This document shows, piece by piece, positions 7,342-16,634 of a stretch of DNA of 64,000 nt (position 1 is the first letter of the stretch; every line of letters begins with the position of its first letter). A model generated the notes under the pieces. That model worked only from the letters and a program-made list of their open reading frames with translations, did not search any database and had not been told where the DNA came from. The DNA comes from Lutibacter sp. B2 (GTDB taxonomy: Bacteria; Bacillota; Clostridia; Peptostreptococcales; Thermotaleaceae), in the NCBI GenBank assembly GCA_015686845.1, contig JADPRS010000020.1:1-64000 (forward strand). The letters run 5' to 3'. The position numbers were made by a program, and so were the translations under genes.

Positions 7342-10300
7342 TTAAAATAATGTTAGTTGTTCTTGTTCTCCAAGTCTAACTAAAGTTTGAGGATCATGAT
7401 CCTTGAAGAAAGCATATTGTATTTCTTTTTCTTTCGTCAAAATCAAATTTTCACCATTGGCTGCTGACCTCAATCTACAGCTATAAATAATAGGGAAATA
7501 ACTCCTTATAAATTTCCCTTCTGCATGGGCTGTAAGTGCGATCATTTGAAAACCTAGCTGCTTAGCAATAAAAAAAACGGGATCTAAAACATGGTCACTT
7601 GATGCTTTTCCAAAGGGATTGTCCACAATAACGGTACGATTGTGTTTTTGATTTACCGGTATATGATATCTTTTTTCTGCTAAATAATTAAGAATACCTA
7701 GGAACAAAGTCATATTTTTACTCCACTTTTCTCCGCCAGACCAAAGATTGGATTGTTCCCATGGCGTAGGTATACCACTTACCTTACCATCATTCGTTAC
7801 CTTACGACTTTTCACTTTAATCGTATTTCGTTTCATTACATTCTGAAGAAGTTGCTTTGTATTAAGCCATTTTTCTATGGATTTTTTCATTAATACATCC
7901 TTCTCGTTCCCTTGTTCATCCTTAAATTGCTGACTTTCTAATTGTTTGATAATCCAATCAATATACTTTCTAATATCGTCCTTTCCTTCTTGCTCATCCC
8001 ATTCTGGAACTGTAAATAAAAATATTTCTTTCCATTGATCCTCTACTTTCACCCTTGTTTTACGGGGTATTGTACGTAATTCTTGAGCGATCGTATACAA
8101 ATGAGAATGGAGTTGATCAATATATTGTTGTAATTCTTTATCATGCTCTCTCATATCGTCTTCAGCAATTTTAATGGTTCTAGAAATTCGTTCATTCATT
8201 TTACTTTGCCATTCTAAAATATCATCATAGCTTTTTTTATATTGAATGCCTAATACAGCTACTTCTTTTAATTTCACATCATAAATATTTTCTTGGCAAA
8301 ATCCTATAAATGTAGTTTGTTGTTTTTGAATTTTATTCTTTAATTTAAACACATTTTGCTGTAAATTATCTAACCTTTTGATGATTTCACTTATTACTTG
8401 TTCTGTTTTATAAGGAATTTCTTGTTTGATTTCTGACGATAATGTGATTTCTTTTACTTCATCCCTTAAAAATTCATATTTTTCATTCTTCTTTTCTAGT
8501 TCATAAATTGCCTTATTTATATTTTTTATTTCTTTTTCCAACTTTTTTTCTCTTCCATTAAGATACTCAACTTGCGTATTCAATTCATTCTTTTCATTTT
8601 CAATTTCATCTTTTACTTCTTGTAGTGACTTTGTAAATAACATGATCTTATCAAATTTTTCATAAAAATCACTTTCTCGAATGCTATATTTATCATTTTT
8701 CTTGTTATATTCTTTTTCAATTTTTATAAATGTAACACTCAAATTGTCTAATTTACTCTTTATCTTTTTTGTCTCACCTATTAATTTTTCAATTTCTTCC
8801 TCTCCGTATAGGGGAAATTCAAGACCTTCATCCATATAAAAATCAATTTGACTATATTTATTTTTCAATTCTATATCTAATTTGTCTTTATTGTCAGAAT
8901 GTATTTTTATAATGGTATTTAATTCATTTCTTCCCTTTTGCTTTTTATTTAACTGATCCTTAAATGCTTCCCTTTGCTTCATAAGAATATTTTTACTAGT
9001 AGATGTATTCACTGGCATGGCCTTATTTACTTCTGTATATAGGACATCACGCTTTAAATGATTGATCTCATTATTTATATAATAACATTCATCTTTTCTA
9101 GCTTCAAAAATCTCTTCTAAATTTTCAACTTCTTTTTTTATCTTTTCTATTTCATCCTTTACTTTCTCTATCTCTTCCATAACCACATATTTCTTTGAAG
9201 TTTCAATTTCTTTTTCCCGCTTTTTATTCATGTACTCTACCGCTTGTACAATTTTCGTACTGATCATTATATTTTCTTGTTCATTATTCTTTAATTTTGT
9301 TTGATATTCTGATAATTCACCATCTAATTGGTTCACTCTTTTCTCTTTTAAATGAATTATATTATCTAAATTTTGTACTTCCTCTTTTATTTTTTTTTCT
9401 ACCTCTTCTAATTCTTTGTACTGTTCATAAGGATACATTTCAAAAAAGTCTCTAATAGATTGTAACAAGTCATTCCAATGATTATATTCCATTTCTTTTT
9501 CTTGACGCTTATCTTTTGATTCCTTTGCTACTACTGCAATATGATTTTTCCATTCAACAAAATGATCTTGATTTAGATTTTCTTTCCAAGCCAATGGGAA
9601 AATTTTTCTTTTACTTGTGACATCTTTATTATTAATGATATCCCTAGCTTCCATATCACTTATAATAAATACAGGATGGGTAAGCTTGTCTGCTTGATTC
9701 ATAATTTTATGCATCAGCTTTTCAACTTCATTTTCTGATGTAATTAATATAATTGACCAATAAGGATCTACATTATAAAAATCTACTTCTGATTTTCCTA
9801 AGGTTTTAGCTGCTCTTTGAATATATACAGTCCCTGTCTCAATAAAATTAAATTGATTTTTCCAACCATCTACCCATTTTTCTAACAGTGGATCCGCTGT
9901 AAAATAACTGGTATCTTTATAATCATCAAAAAAACGATGGGCTAGACGTTCATTGATTAAAAGTTCTTCTTTTTCCTTTCTAGATTTTTCTACTTGGGTT
10001 TCAGTATATGTACAAATTGTAGGTTGTTTTAAATATAAGGAATCAATATATTCCCAGTCAGGTTTACATTCTTTTAATTTCATTAATAACTTACTCTGAT
10101 TTTGTAAAATAGTATCTATGTTATTTTTAAGATCATTCTCTTTTTTCATTACGTCAGTAAAATTTTTGCGTAATTTAGGTAATTCTTCATTTGTACTTAC
10201 TTTCTCATCACTCAATTGTTTTATATGTTTTCTATACAGTTCATTGTTCTTTTCAATGGCTTCAACTTTTTTCTTCCAATTAGGTAGTTCATCTTCTACC

Positions 10301-11772
10301 TTCTCATTGAATGGATTCGATAGGATTTTTTTCGCAATCTCTTCCATATTATTTTTAATATTTTCTATGGTTGTTTGTATTTTCGTTTTTTTATTTAAAA
10401 TTTCTGTTCTACTATTTTCCATCCTATTTAAAATAGATTTCTTCTCTTTAAAATCATTTTCACTTCTTTCTTTTTGACTGAATATAATATTTTTTTGTCT
10501 ATTCAACTTATGTTCTTCTTCCACAAAATAGCCTTTTAATTCACATGTATTTCTATTCAATTTTTCTTCTATTTCTAGTTCATCTTCATTCATATCCAAA
10601 AGTTTTAATTGTTCTTCATAAATATGAATAGAATCTTCAATATCTTTTATTTCCTTTTGCTTTTTTACTATTTCAAGACTCTGCAAACGCTGATTTTTAG
10701 ATTTATATTCTTCATCTAACAAACGATCTTCTTCATTTACAACATCATATGCTTTTTTTGATTTTTCAAGTTCTTTTCTTAAAGTACCTAGTTTATAGGA
10801 CGCTACTTTTCTATTCATCTCTTTTTCTTTTAGCATACATTCTTCTTGTAAATTTTTATTATCTTGTAATTGATGATCGGTTGTGTCCTGTTCTTTCTTT
10901 GCAAACTGAAAAATCCCTTTTGCTTCTTCCTTTTCTCTCATGAATGTTTGCTCAACACTATTTAATTCTGTAAACACATCTACATAAAGCTTTATTTGTT
11001 CCTGTACCAACTTACTTTCTTCTATTCTCTCTCTCAATTGCTTATGCTCTTTAAAATGTTCTCTCTGTTTTTCAAACATTTCAACAAAATCCTTCGTTCC
11101 ATTTCCTGCTAAAGCTTCCTCCACTGCTGGAATCAACAAATGATCCACAAGTTGACCTGTCGTCTTACATCCATCAAAAAATTTTTCTACGCCACCTTCA
11201 GCCCCATTGATCAAAGCAATTTTTCTCCATTCTGAAGGAATGATTTTAAAATAGTCTTCTATATATTCATAATAATCTTTGATTCTATCAAAAGTATGAG
11301 CATTCATATTTTTTTGGTTCATATATTGATAATATTCATGTATTTCTTCTTTGCTAACAGGACGCTTTTTACCATTGGTCGTTTCTTTTACGAGTGGTAA
11401 ATTTTCAATGGAATGAGGATCACCTGCCTCATATTCATAAACATATTTATACGAATCTAATCCTCTTTTCGTATTAAATAAAGTAACTGCTGTAAGTCCA
11501 TAACGTCGTGGTTTTTCATTGAGTATCCACTCAATTGCAATATGTGCAGCTTCTCCTTCTGTTGAGAGTGTTTCTTTTATTTTTCTTTCTCCTAGATCCG
11601 AATGTGGTAAAATAGCTTGTATAGCAGTCTGTATAAATACAGTTTTTCCCCCACCATTTTCTAATAAAATTGCACCATTATGTCCATCAAATTGAAATAT
11701 ATCATCATTATAACGTTTCGCTCCACCCTCATAGATTACATTGGTAAATCGTATTTTAGAGATTGCTGGCAT
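7342..11772 (-). CDS. jetC: Wadjet-like JetC: SMC/MukB-type ATPase
   Basis: This 1476-residue protein is a condensin-like motor. It has an N-terminal Walker A (LENGGGKTVF, about 37-46), long coiled coils rich in Glu and Lys (about 280-1200) and a C-terminal head with the ABC signature SGGEKWS (1345-1351) and a Walker B-like VIVDNP (about 1381-1386). In Wadjet systems the JetABC complex extrudes DNA loops on foreign circular plasmids and delivers them to JetD for cutting. The ATG at 11772 is chosen over an upstream start because an AAGGGAG SD precedes it; it overlaps jetB by 17 nt. The position after the Walker B Asp is Asn rather than the usual Glu. The MukB-like type is secure and the Wadjet role rests on the operon. 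Confidence 0.88.
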   Translation of the reverse strand: MPAISKIRFTNVIYEGGAKRYNDDIFQFDGHNGAILLENGGGKTVFIQTAIQAILPHSDLGERKIKETLSTEGEAAHIAIEWILNEKPRRYGLTAVTLFNTKRGLDSYKYVYEYEAGDPHSIENLPLVKETTNGKKRPVSKEEIHEYYQYMNQKNMNAHTFDRIKDYYEYIEDYFKIIPSEWRKIALINGAEGGVEKFFDGCKTTGQLVDHLLIPAVEEALAGNGTKDFVEMFEKQREHFKEHKQLRERIEESKLVQEQIKLYVDVFTELNSVEQTFMREKEEAKGIFQFAKKEQDTTDHQLQDNKNLQEECMLKEKEMNRKVASYKLGTLRKELEKSKKAYDVVNEEDRLLDEEYKSKNQRLQSLEIVKKQKEIKDIEDSIHIYEEQLKLLDMNEDELEIEEKLNRNTCELKGYFVEEEHKLNRQKNIIFSQKERSENDFKEKKSILNRMENSRTEILNKKTKIQTTIENIKNNMEEIAKKILSNPFNEKVEDELPNWKKKVEAIEKNNELYRKHIKQLSDEKVSTNEELPKLRKNFTDVMKKENDLKNNIDTILQNQSKLLMKLKECKPDWEYIDSLYLKQPTICTYTETQVEKSRKEKEELLINERLAHRFFDDYKDTSYFTADPLLEKWVDGWKNQFNFIETGTVYIQRAAKTLGKSEVDFYNVDPYWSIILITSENEVEKLMHKIMNQADKLTHPVFIISDMEARDIINNKDVTSKRKIFPLAWKENLNQDHFVEWKNHIAVVAKESKDKRQEKEMEYNHWNDLLQSIRDFFEMYPYEQYKELEEVEKKIKEEVQNLDNIIHLKEKRVNQLDGELSEYQTKLKNNEQENIMISTKIVQAVEYMNKKREKEIETSKKYVVMEEIEKVKDEIEKIKKEVENLEEIFEARKDECYYINNEINHLKRDVLYTEVNKAMPVNTSTSKNILMKQREAFKDQLNKKQKGRNELNTIIKIHSDNKDKLDIELKNKYSQIDFYMDEGLEFPLYGEEEIEKLIGETKKIKSKLDNLSVTFIKIEKEYNKKNDKYSIRESDFYEKFDKIMLFTKSLQEVKDEIENEKNELNTQVEYLNGREKKLEKEIKNINKAIYELEKKNEKYEFLRDEVKEITLSSEIKQEIPYKTEQVISEIIKRLDNLQQNVFKLKNKIQKQQTTFIGFCQENIYDVKLKEVAVLGIQYKKSYDDILEWQSKMNERISRTIKIAEDDMREHDKELQQYIDQLHSHLYTIAQELRTIPRKTRVKVEDQWKEIFLFTVPEWDEQEGKDDIRKYIDWIIKQLESQQFKDEQGNEKDVLMKKSIEKWLNTKQLLQNVMKRNTIKVKSRKVTNDGKVSGIPTPWEQSNLWSGGEKWSKNMTLFLGILNYLAEKRYHIPVNQKHNRTVIVDNPFGKASSDHVLDPVFFIAKQLGFQMIALTAHAEGKFIRSYFPIIYSCRLRSAANGENLILTKEKEIQYAFFKDHDPQTLVRLGEQEQLTLF

Positions 11773-12508
11773 CTTTGCTTTCTCCCTTCTTTTGTTCAAA
11801 TTGATACATAAATTCCAATATTCCTCTATTATATTCATATTCCATATAATATCGTTGCACAATGGTTTTCGCCTTTTCTGTCAACGCAATCTCATCATTG
11901 CCAATATCAACGATCAATTCTTGTGCTTCTAAAAATCGTTTTACAATATTTAAAAAACTTAATCTACTATTTGTCCGCGCATCCTGCGTCTTAACATTTT
12001 CTTTCAAGTCATCTTTTGCATCCCACTTTTCTAAAATTGATAGCCAATTATACTCATATTCCTTTTCATATTCCTTCAATTCTTCTTGGTCATATTCTTT
12101 AATCAATGAAATTCGATTATTTACACTTATAAGCCACTCATCTAATGGCAAAAAATCTCGTGTAGGTTCATTCGTTTGATAACTATCATAAAATTCACCA
12201 AACAAAACAATGATTGCTACATACATCATATATATATCTAAATTTACAGCTTTTGATGGTAAATAAGTTCGCTTTATTGTTTCATTAGAAACATGAAATG
12301 AGGAGTTCATTGAAAGAGGGACTAAATATATATAATCTCCTGCTACAAAAACCGTACTATCTACTTCTCTAGCAAATTGATCTACCAACCCCCGAATAGA
12401 ATCGTCTGCTAAATATAACCTTATTTCATCTTTATCACTATATCCATCTATAGATAATTTTGAATATATTTTAAAAGCTTGTATCACTTCTTCTTGGTTA
12501 TAGTTCAA
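11756..12508 (-). CDS. jetB: Wadjet-like JetB (MukE/kite-like subunit)
   Basis: The 250-residue acidic protein is the middle gene of the condensin-like operon. JetB proteins form the kite subunit, binding JetA and the DNA. In sequence it shows only helical, winged-helix-like stretches (a C-terminal segment ending FMYQFEQKKG), with no catalytic motif. It starts with TTG inside the jetA stop region, with the SD GGAGGTG 7 nt upstream and an 11-nt overlap with jetA. It overlaps jetC by 17 nt. I do not recognise the sequence itself with confidence. The call rests on its size and on being sandwiched between JetA-like and JetC-like genes; it resembles the DUF6063-type proteins of clostridial Wadjet loci. 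Confidence 0.7.
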   Translation of the reverse strand: MNYNQEEVIQAFKIYSKLSIDGYSDKDEIRLYLADDSIRGLVDQFAREVDSTVFVAGDYIYLVPLSMNSSFHVSNETIKRTYLPSKAVNLDIYMMYVAIIVLFGEFYDSYQTNEPTRDFLPLDEWLISVNNRISLIKEYDQEELKEYEKEYEYNWLSILEKWDAKDDLKENVKTQDARTNSRLSFLNIVKRFLEAQELIVDIGNDEIALTEKAKTIVQRYYMEYEYNRGILEFMYQFEQKKGESKDASNL

Positions 12509-14006
12509 TTGATTTCACCTCCAACTTCATATTTCTAATACTATAACGATCATTTACAGTAACAATTCCATTTATCTCAACAGCAGATAAATAATCCGCC
12601 TTATCATTTAAAACTTCTATTACTTCATCAAATAAATGTTCTTTATTCTCATCTTCTATATTTTCAATTTTTATAGGTGAGCGTTGATGCAATACAATCC
12701 AAAAATCATAAAATGATCTATGGTTTAGATAGGATTCATACTCATTTTCCTTCATATATAAAACAACTTCTTCTAAGGTTGTTTCTTCCTGATCACCTAA
12801 TACTTCTACTATAATTTCAATTACACGCCTAAAATTTTTTCTTTGAATTTCTAAATCTATCCTGTTTTGCTTTTCATCAGAAAGATCTAAGAACTCTTTT
12901 ATTTTTTCTTTCCGTTCTTCTACTTCTATCTTTTGGCAAGCAAAAACGGTAAGGGGTGACCAAGTTTCACTTCTTTCCAAATTCAAAAATGGTTCAATTA
13001 ATATACGAGCGGCCTCAAGAGGAAGAGGTGAAGAAATGAATCTACTTACTATTTCTTGTTCAAAATTAAAAGAATCGATCCCTACATAATAGAGGGATTC
13101 TTGGGCTGCTTGTAGTGCACTGGTTTTTAAGATAATACTTTCTTGTAAAAGCTTTCTATGTTCATGATGAACTTCTCCTAGCTCACGATCAATCCTTATA
13201 ATCAATTCATAGGTTTTACGATCTTTCTCTTTCGTTAGTTCATATCCTATACGTTCCTTCGTTTCTCTAGCAAATGCTTGTAATTCTTCAAATTCTTGAT
13301 TTTCATGTTTAAGACGCAAATTAATATCTTCTACAATTATTTTGTACCTTTCATAGGTTTCATCAGAAATTATATTACGTTGAACCTCGTGTTTGATTTT
13401 CATAATTCTATCTTGTAATGTTTTTACATCAATTCTCATTTCATCAATTTGGCGTAATGCTCCTACAAATTCACCCTTTTCTAACTGTTTTCTTAATACA
13501 AGTTGATTTATAGATAATTGAAATTCACTAAAATACTCCTTTGTAGCAAATATAAGTTCTAAGCCCTGCTCGTCCAAAGTGTAATACTGGGTATTGGTTT
13601 TTACATCTGATTGATCAGTCTTTAAAATAGAATATTGTACAATTTCTTCCTTTCTCGTTTCCCAATTATAAAATTCCTTAAAATTTCTTTTTCCACTAGA
13701 TGGACGATATAGCTCTATAATATTTCTAGCAACCTTTTCAAACCCTTCATAATCAAGTTCTATTTCTCCTTGATTCATTTCTTGAAAAAATTTAGCCAGT
13801 TCCTTTACACCCGTTTTCTTATTCCGCATCAACATATTTTCAAAAAAGAAAAGTAACGTTAATAATCCTAAGCTAAAATAGTCAATGACTTGACCCTTTT
13901 CATCTTTTCCTTTTTTATTTTCTAGTTTGAATAGTGCATCAAATAGAGCTATTTTTTGAATACGTTCCCTATAATTCTCTGTTATCCCCTTTAAGTTTGA
14001 GACCAT
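12498..14006 (-). CDS. jetA: Wadjet-like JetA (MukF/kleisin-like subunit)
   Basis: The 502-residue, charged, mostly helical protein has the expected size and place of JetA, the kleisin that bridges JetC heads and carries JetB. A winged-helix-like N-terminal part (KIALFDALFKLENKKG) is followed by a helical coiled-coil middle (about 190-300) and a C-terminal globular part. No enzyme motif is visible. The start is the ATG at 14006 (MVSNLKG), with SD GGAGG 8 nt upstream; a TTG five codons earlier lies inside the SD and is rejected. It overlaps jetD by 16 nt and jetB by 11 nt, so all four genes are translationally coupled. The call rests mainly on synteny. Confidence 0.75.
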   Translation of the reverse strand: MVSNLKGITENYRERIQKIALFDALFKLENKKGKDEKGQVIDYFSLGLLTLLFFFENMLMRNKKTGVKELAKFFQEMNQGEIELDYEGFEKVARNIIELYRPSSGKRNFKEFYNWETRKEEIVQYSILKTDQSDVKTNTQYYTLDEQGLELIFATKEYFSEFQLSINQLVLRKQLEKGEFVGALRQIDEMRIDVKTLQDRIMKIKHEVQRNIISDETYERYKIIVEDINLRLKHENQEFEELQAFARETKERIGYELTKEKDRKTYELIIRIDRELGEVHHEHRKLLQESIILKTSALQAAQESLYYVGIDSFNFEQEIVSRFISSPLPLEAARILIEPFLNLERSETWSPLTVFACQKIEVEERKEKIKEFLDLSDEKQNRIDLEIQRKNFRRVIEIIVEVLGDQEETTLEEVVLYMKENEYESYLNHRSFYDFWIVLHQRSPIKIENIEDENKEHLFDEVIEVLNDKADYLSAVEINGIVTVNDRYSIRNMKLEVKSIEL

Positions 14007-15013
14007 AATTCTTTCCTCCAAACACTTTTAACTTCTTCCTTTGTTAATGCTTCTTGTGGATAATATCCCCTAATTTCTAAAAGTGACTTGATTTGTTCTT
14101 GTTCTTTGTGATTAAAAAAGCTTAAAAAATTACCCAAAGCTTGTTCATTTTTTTTCTGTGTTTCTTTCCCTTTTGAATAACTTTTTTTAAGCAATTCCCT
14201 ATAAAAATCAATTGCTAAATCAATAGATCTTTTTTCATTAAGTCGATTCCAGATAGATATTCCTTCAAAATCTAAATCTCCAAAATAATATAATTTATGT
14301 TCCTTTTTATGTAAAGATAACTGTTCTTCAAGCATTGAAATACCAGAGATGATTTTCCACCCTGCTCCATATATTAAAGACGTATAATTCGTTTCCTGTA
14401 AAACTTCTAACAAAGCATAATAGGTTGTTTTATTTTCTACAATCAAGTGCATATGTTTGGACTTAGAAAAATGAGTAGGGTTAACAGCAAGCATGAGAGG
14501 GTCAGGTACATTATTTATTTTAAGTTCCTGCCAGATTCCAAGTCTTTCTATAATTTTCCTACCCCCCTTTTCATCCATCCATTTTTCATCTCCTACAAGA
14601 TGAAAAGACCTTTCAGCAGAAGTAGCTTCTTCATTAGGTAATCCTTTATCCTTTAAATACTTATTTATTTTCTCTATGTATAAAAAATCATTTTTCCACT
14701 GAACTTCAGCTAAAGAATAATAAGATTGCAATTGAATTTTAGGATGTATTTGTAATTGAAATCGCTGAATTTCATCCATTTGTTTTTCTCTAAGAAAGCT
14801 TTTATTTATTGTGTAACTATTCGCTAAAGAAATAGGTTTATTATTCCTTTTGTGTGTTTTCACTTCTTTAAGAATGCCTTTTTCTTCAAATTTTAATATT
14901 TCTTTGGCAAACGTTTCATAAGTTATATCTCCAGAAAATATTTTTTCTAATTCATTTAATGAAATCCTCATTTTTTTATAATTTTTCAGAAAAATTCTTA
15001 TCTTTTTCTCCAC
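13991..15013 (-). CDS. jetD: Wadjet-like JetD: Toprim/topoisomerase VI-like nuclease
   Basis: The protein of about 340 residues has an N-terminal winged-helix-like region and a C-terminal Toprim-like domain. Numbered from the ATG at 15031, the Toprim Glu is E199 (LIVENKT) and the DxD pair is D252/D254 (YFGDLDFEG). JetD is the subunit that cleaves DNA in Wadjet and resembles the A subunit of topoisomerase VI. It is the first gene of the operon, giving the order D-A-B-C, which I associate with type III Wadjet rather than the A-B-C-D order of type I. The GTG at 15013 has an ideal AGGTGAT SD, whereas the ATG at 15031 has none, so GTG is preferred. The downstream jetA overlaps it. Confidence 0.85.
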   Translation of the reverse strand: MEKKIRIFLKNYKKMRISLNELEKIFSGDITYETFAKEILKFEEKGILKEVKTHKRNNKPISLANSYTINKSFLREKQMDEIQRFQLQIHPKIQLQSYYSLAEVQWKNDFLYIEKINKYLKDKGLPNEEATSAERSFHLVGDEKWMDEKGGRKIIERLGIWQELKINNVPDPLMLAVNPTHFSKSKHMHLIVENKTTYYALLEVLQETNYTSLIYGAGWKIISGISMLEEQLSLHKKEHKLYYFGDLDFEGISIWNRLNEKRSIDLAIDFYRELLKKSYSKGKETQKKNEQALGNFLSFFNHKEQEQIKSLLEIRGYYPQEALTKEEVKSVWRKELWSQT

Positions 15014-15051
15014 TTTTATCACCTGTTTCATATACTTTTTATTGTAAATTA

Positions 15052-15081
15052 ATTATATCACGAATAATCAATAATTATCAA
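15052..15081 (-). promoter_or_regulatory. Sigma-A promoter of the Wadjet operon
   Basis: On the minus strand a -35 TTGATA (15081-15076) and a -10 TATAAT (15057-15052) are separated by 18 bp, about 40 bp upstream of jetD. An AT-rich imperfect inverted repeat (ATAAT-N5-ATTAT) lies between them and could be an operator. Confidence 0.65.
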
Positions 15082-15101
15082 AAGAGGCTATCTTATTTAT
15101 T

Positions 15102-15110
15102 TGCTATAAT
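15102..15110 (+). promoter_or_regulatory. Extended -10 promoter of the WYL regulator gene
   Basis: TGCTATAAT (TG-N-TATAAT) lies 20 bp before the WYL start codon, giving a very short leader; no good -35 is seen. It diverges from the jetD promoter, and the two cores are about 45 bp apart, so one bound protein could affect both. Confidence 0.5.
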
Positions 15111-15130
15111 ATACTTAGGTGGTGGTAATC

Positions 15131-16036
15131 ATGCAGATTGATCGACTATTTCAAATCGTATATATCTTACTTGATAAAAAACACGTTACGGCAAAAGAAC
15201 TCTCTGAAATTTTTGAAGTGTCAACAAGAACGATTTATCGTGATGTGGATACATTGTCTATGGCTGGAATCCCTATTTATACAAACAAAGGCAAAGGTGG
15301 AGGTATCAGCATTTTTGACAACTTTGTGATGAATAAATCTGTACTCTCTAAGAAAGAACAAAACAACTTATTATTAGGACTAGAAACTATAAAAGCTACT
15401 GAATATGAGGAAGTAGATAAAACGCTATTTAAACTCAAGAGCCTGTTTAACAGAAGTGATGATCATTGGATCGAAGTGGATTTTTCTCATTGGGGTGGGT
15501 CTAAAAATGACAAATCAAAGTTCGAAGAATTGAAATTAGCTTTAACTACTGCTAGAACAATACATTTTGATTATTATGACTCTTATGGCACTAAAACTAC
15601 AAGAATGGTTCACCCTTTAAAATTAGTTTTTAAGGAAAAGGCTTGGTATTTAAAGGCTTATTGTTTACTAAAAAAAGATTATAGGATTTTTAAAATCCAC
15701 AGAATTAATAATCTTCAAATAACAGATAACATTTTTGATAGAGCCCAATACAATTTAGCACAAACAGATTTATCCTATAAAAATACATCCAATAAAATCA
15801 CCTTAAAAATTACTCTATCATCTAAAGCCATACATAGGGTTTATGATGAATTTAACATTAATAGCATTATTAAAAATGAGGATGGTAGCTTCAGTATTAC
15901 ATTTTTAACATTCGAAGATGAATGGTTATATAATTATATAATATCTTTTGGGAAGCATATTAAAATTATAGAGCCAATTTATATAAATACTATAATCAAA
16001 GACAGATTAGAAAATATTTTAGAAAATTATAATTAA
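15131..16036 (+). CDS. WYL-domain transcriptional regulator (YafY/DeoR type)
   Basis: The 301-residue regulator has an N-terminal HTH_11-type winged helix (RLFQIVYILL ... TRTIYRDVDTLS) and a WYL domain (about 135-215; HPLKLVFKEKAWYLKAYC) with a C-terminal WCX-like extension. WYL proteins sense small ligands or nucleic acids and often control defence genes. It is divergent from the Wadjet operon with overlapping promoter space, so it may regulate that operon. It may instead regulate the GyrI-like gene 90 bp downstream, since WYL/GyrI pairs are common. The ATG at 15131 has the SD AGGTGG, 8 nt away; an in-frame GTG at 15119 lies within the SD. Confidence 0.9.
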   Translation: MQIDRLFQIVYILLDKKHVTAKELSEIFEVSTRTIYRDVDTLSMAGIPIYTNKGKGGGISIFDNFVMNKSVLSKKEQNNLLLGLETIKATEYEEVDKTLFKLKSLFNRSDDHWIEVDFSHWGGSKNDKSKFEELKLALTTARTIHFDYYDSYGTKTTRMVHPLKLVFKEKAWYLKAYCLLKKDYRIFKIHRINNLQITDNIFDRAQYNLAQTDLSYKNTSNKITLKITLSSKAIHRVYDEFNINSIIKNEDGSFSITFLTFEDEWLYNYIISFGKHIKIIEPIYINTIIKDRLENILENYN

Positions 16037-16126
16037 TTTTCATAATAAGACATACAGTTGTCATATTAATATTGATATACTACTCGTAGCATATAAGTAA
16101 ATTTCAAAAAAGGGAGAGGTCATGAG

Positions 16127-16585
16127 ATGAAATATGAAATAGTAGAACTTAAAAAGAAAATAGTTGTGGGAAAATCCATAAGAACAACGAATGAAAACGG
16201 GCAGTCTATGAAAGATATCGGTGAAATGTGGCAAAAATTTATTGGTGAAGGTATCTATGATAACATTCAAAAAAAAGTAGACGGAAAAGGAATAGGACTA
16301 TATACAGAATATGAAGGGGATGCCACTAAACCTTATACATTTATGTGTTGTTGTGAAGTATCAGCGTTATATGACTTTGCTGATCTAGATACAAAAGTAA
16401 TCAATGGTGGTAAATACGCAAAGTTTACTGTAAAAGGCCATGTGGCAATTGCGGTTGGTAAAGCTTGGGAAGAAATATGGTCTATGTCTTTAGATCGAAA
16501 ATATGATATGGATTTCGAGCTATACCATAATGATTCAGAAGATATGAATCATCAGACGATAGATATTTTTATATCATTAAACTAA
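16127..16585 (+). CDS. GyrI-like / AraC effector-binding domain protein
   Basis: The 152-residue stand-alone protein resembles the small-molecule binding domain of GyrI, SbmC and Rob (opening KYEIVELKKKIVVGKS; GIGLYTEYEGD; FTVKGHVAIAVGKAWEEIW). Such proteins bind hydrophobic or cationic small molecules and some hydrolyse or sequester them. The SD AGGGAG precedes the start. It follows the WYL regulator in the same direction with no terminator between, suggesting co-expression. The ligand is unknown. The family call is good. Confidence 0.8.
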   Translation: MKYEIVELKKKIVVGKSIRTTNENGQSMKDIGEMWQKFIGEGIYDNIQKKVDGKGIGLYTEYEGDATKPYTFMCCCEVSALYDFADLDTKVINGGKYAKFTVKGHVAIAVGKAWEEIWSMSLDRKYDMDFELYHNDSEDMNHQTIDIFISLN

Positions 16586-16587
16586 AA

Positions 16588-16621
16588 AAGGGAGTGTAAA
16601 TAACTTGATTTACACTCCCTT
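16588..16621. terminator. Terminator between convergent genes
   Basis: A perfect 14-bp stem (16588-16601 and 16608-16621, AAGGGAGTGTAAAT arms) with a 6-nt loop. On the minus strand it is followed by TTTTTTAG, fitting the phosphatase gene that ends at 16635. It may also stop the rightward WYL-GyrI transcript. Confidence 0.85.
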
Positions 16622-16634
16622 AAAAAAATAATTC

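Noticed and set aside
10118-10477. Rightward hydrophobic open frames inside jetC (for example 119 residues, Phe/Ser/Leu rich)
   Set aside because: They are antisense shadows of the Glu/Lys-rich coiled-coil codons. They have no ribosome sites or recognisable domains.
11756-11862. Longer jetC start 30 codons upstream
   Set aside because: It would overlap most of the jetB end and lacks an SD. The ATG at 11772 has AAGGGAG at ideal spacing and begins the conserved MPAISKIRF sequence.
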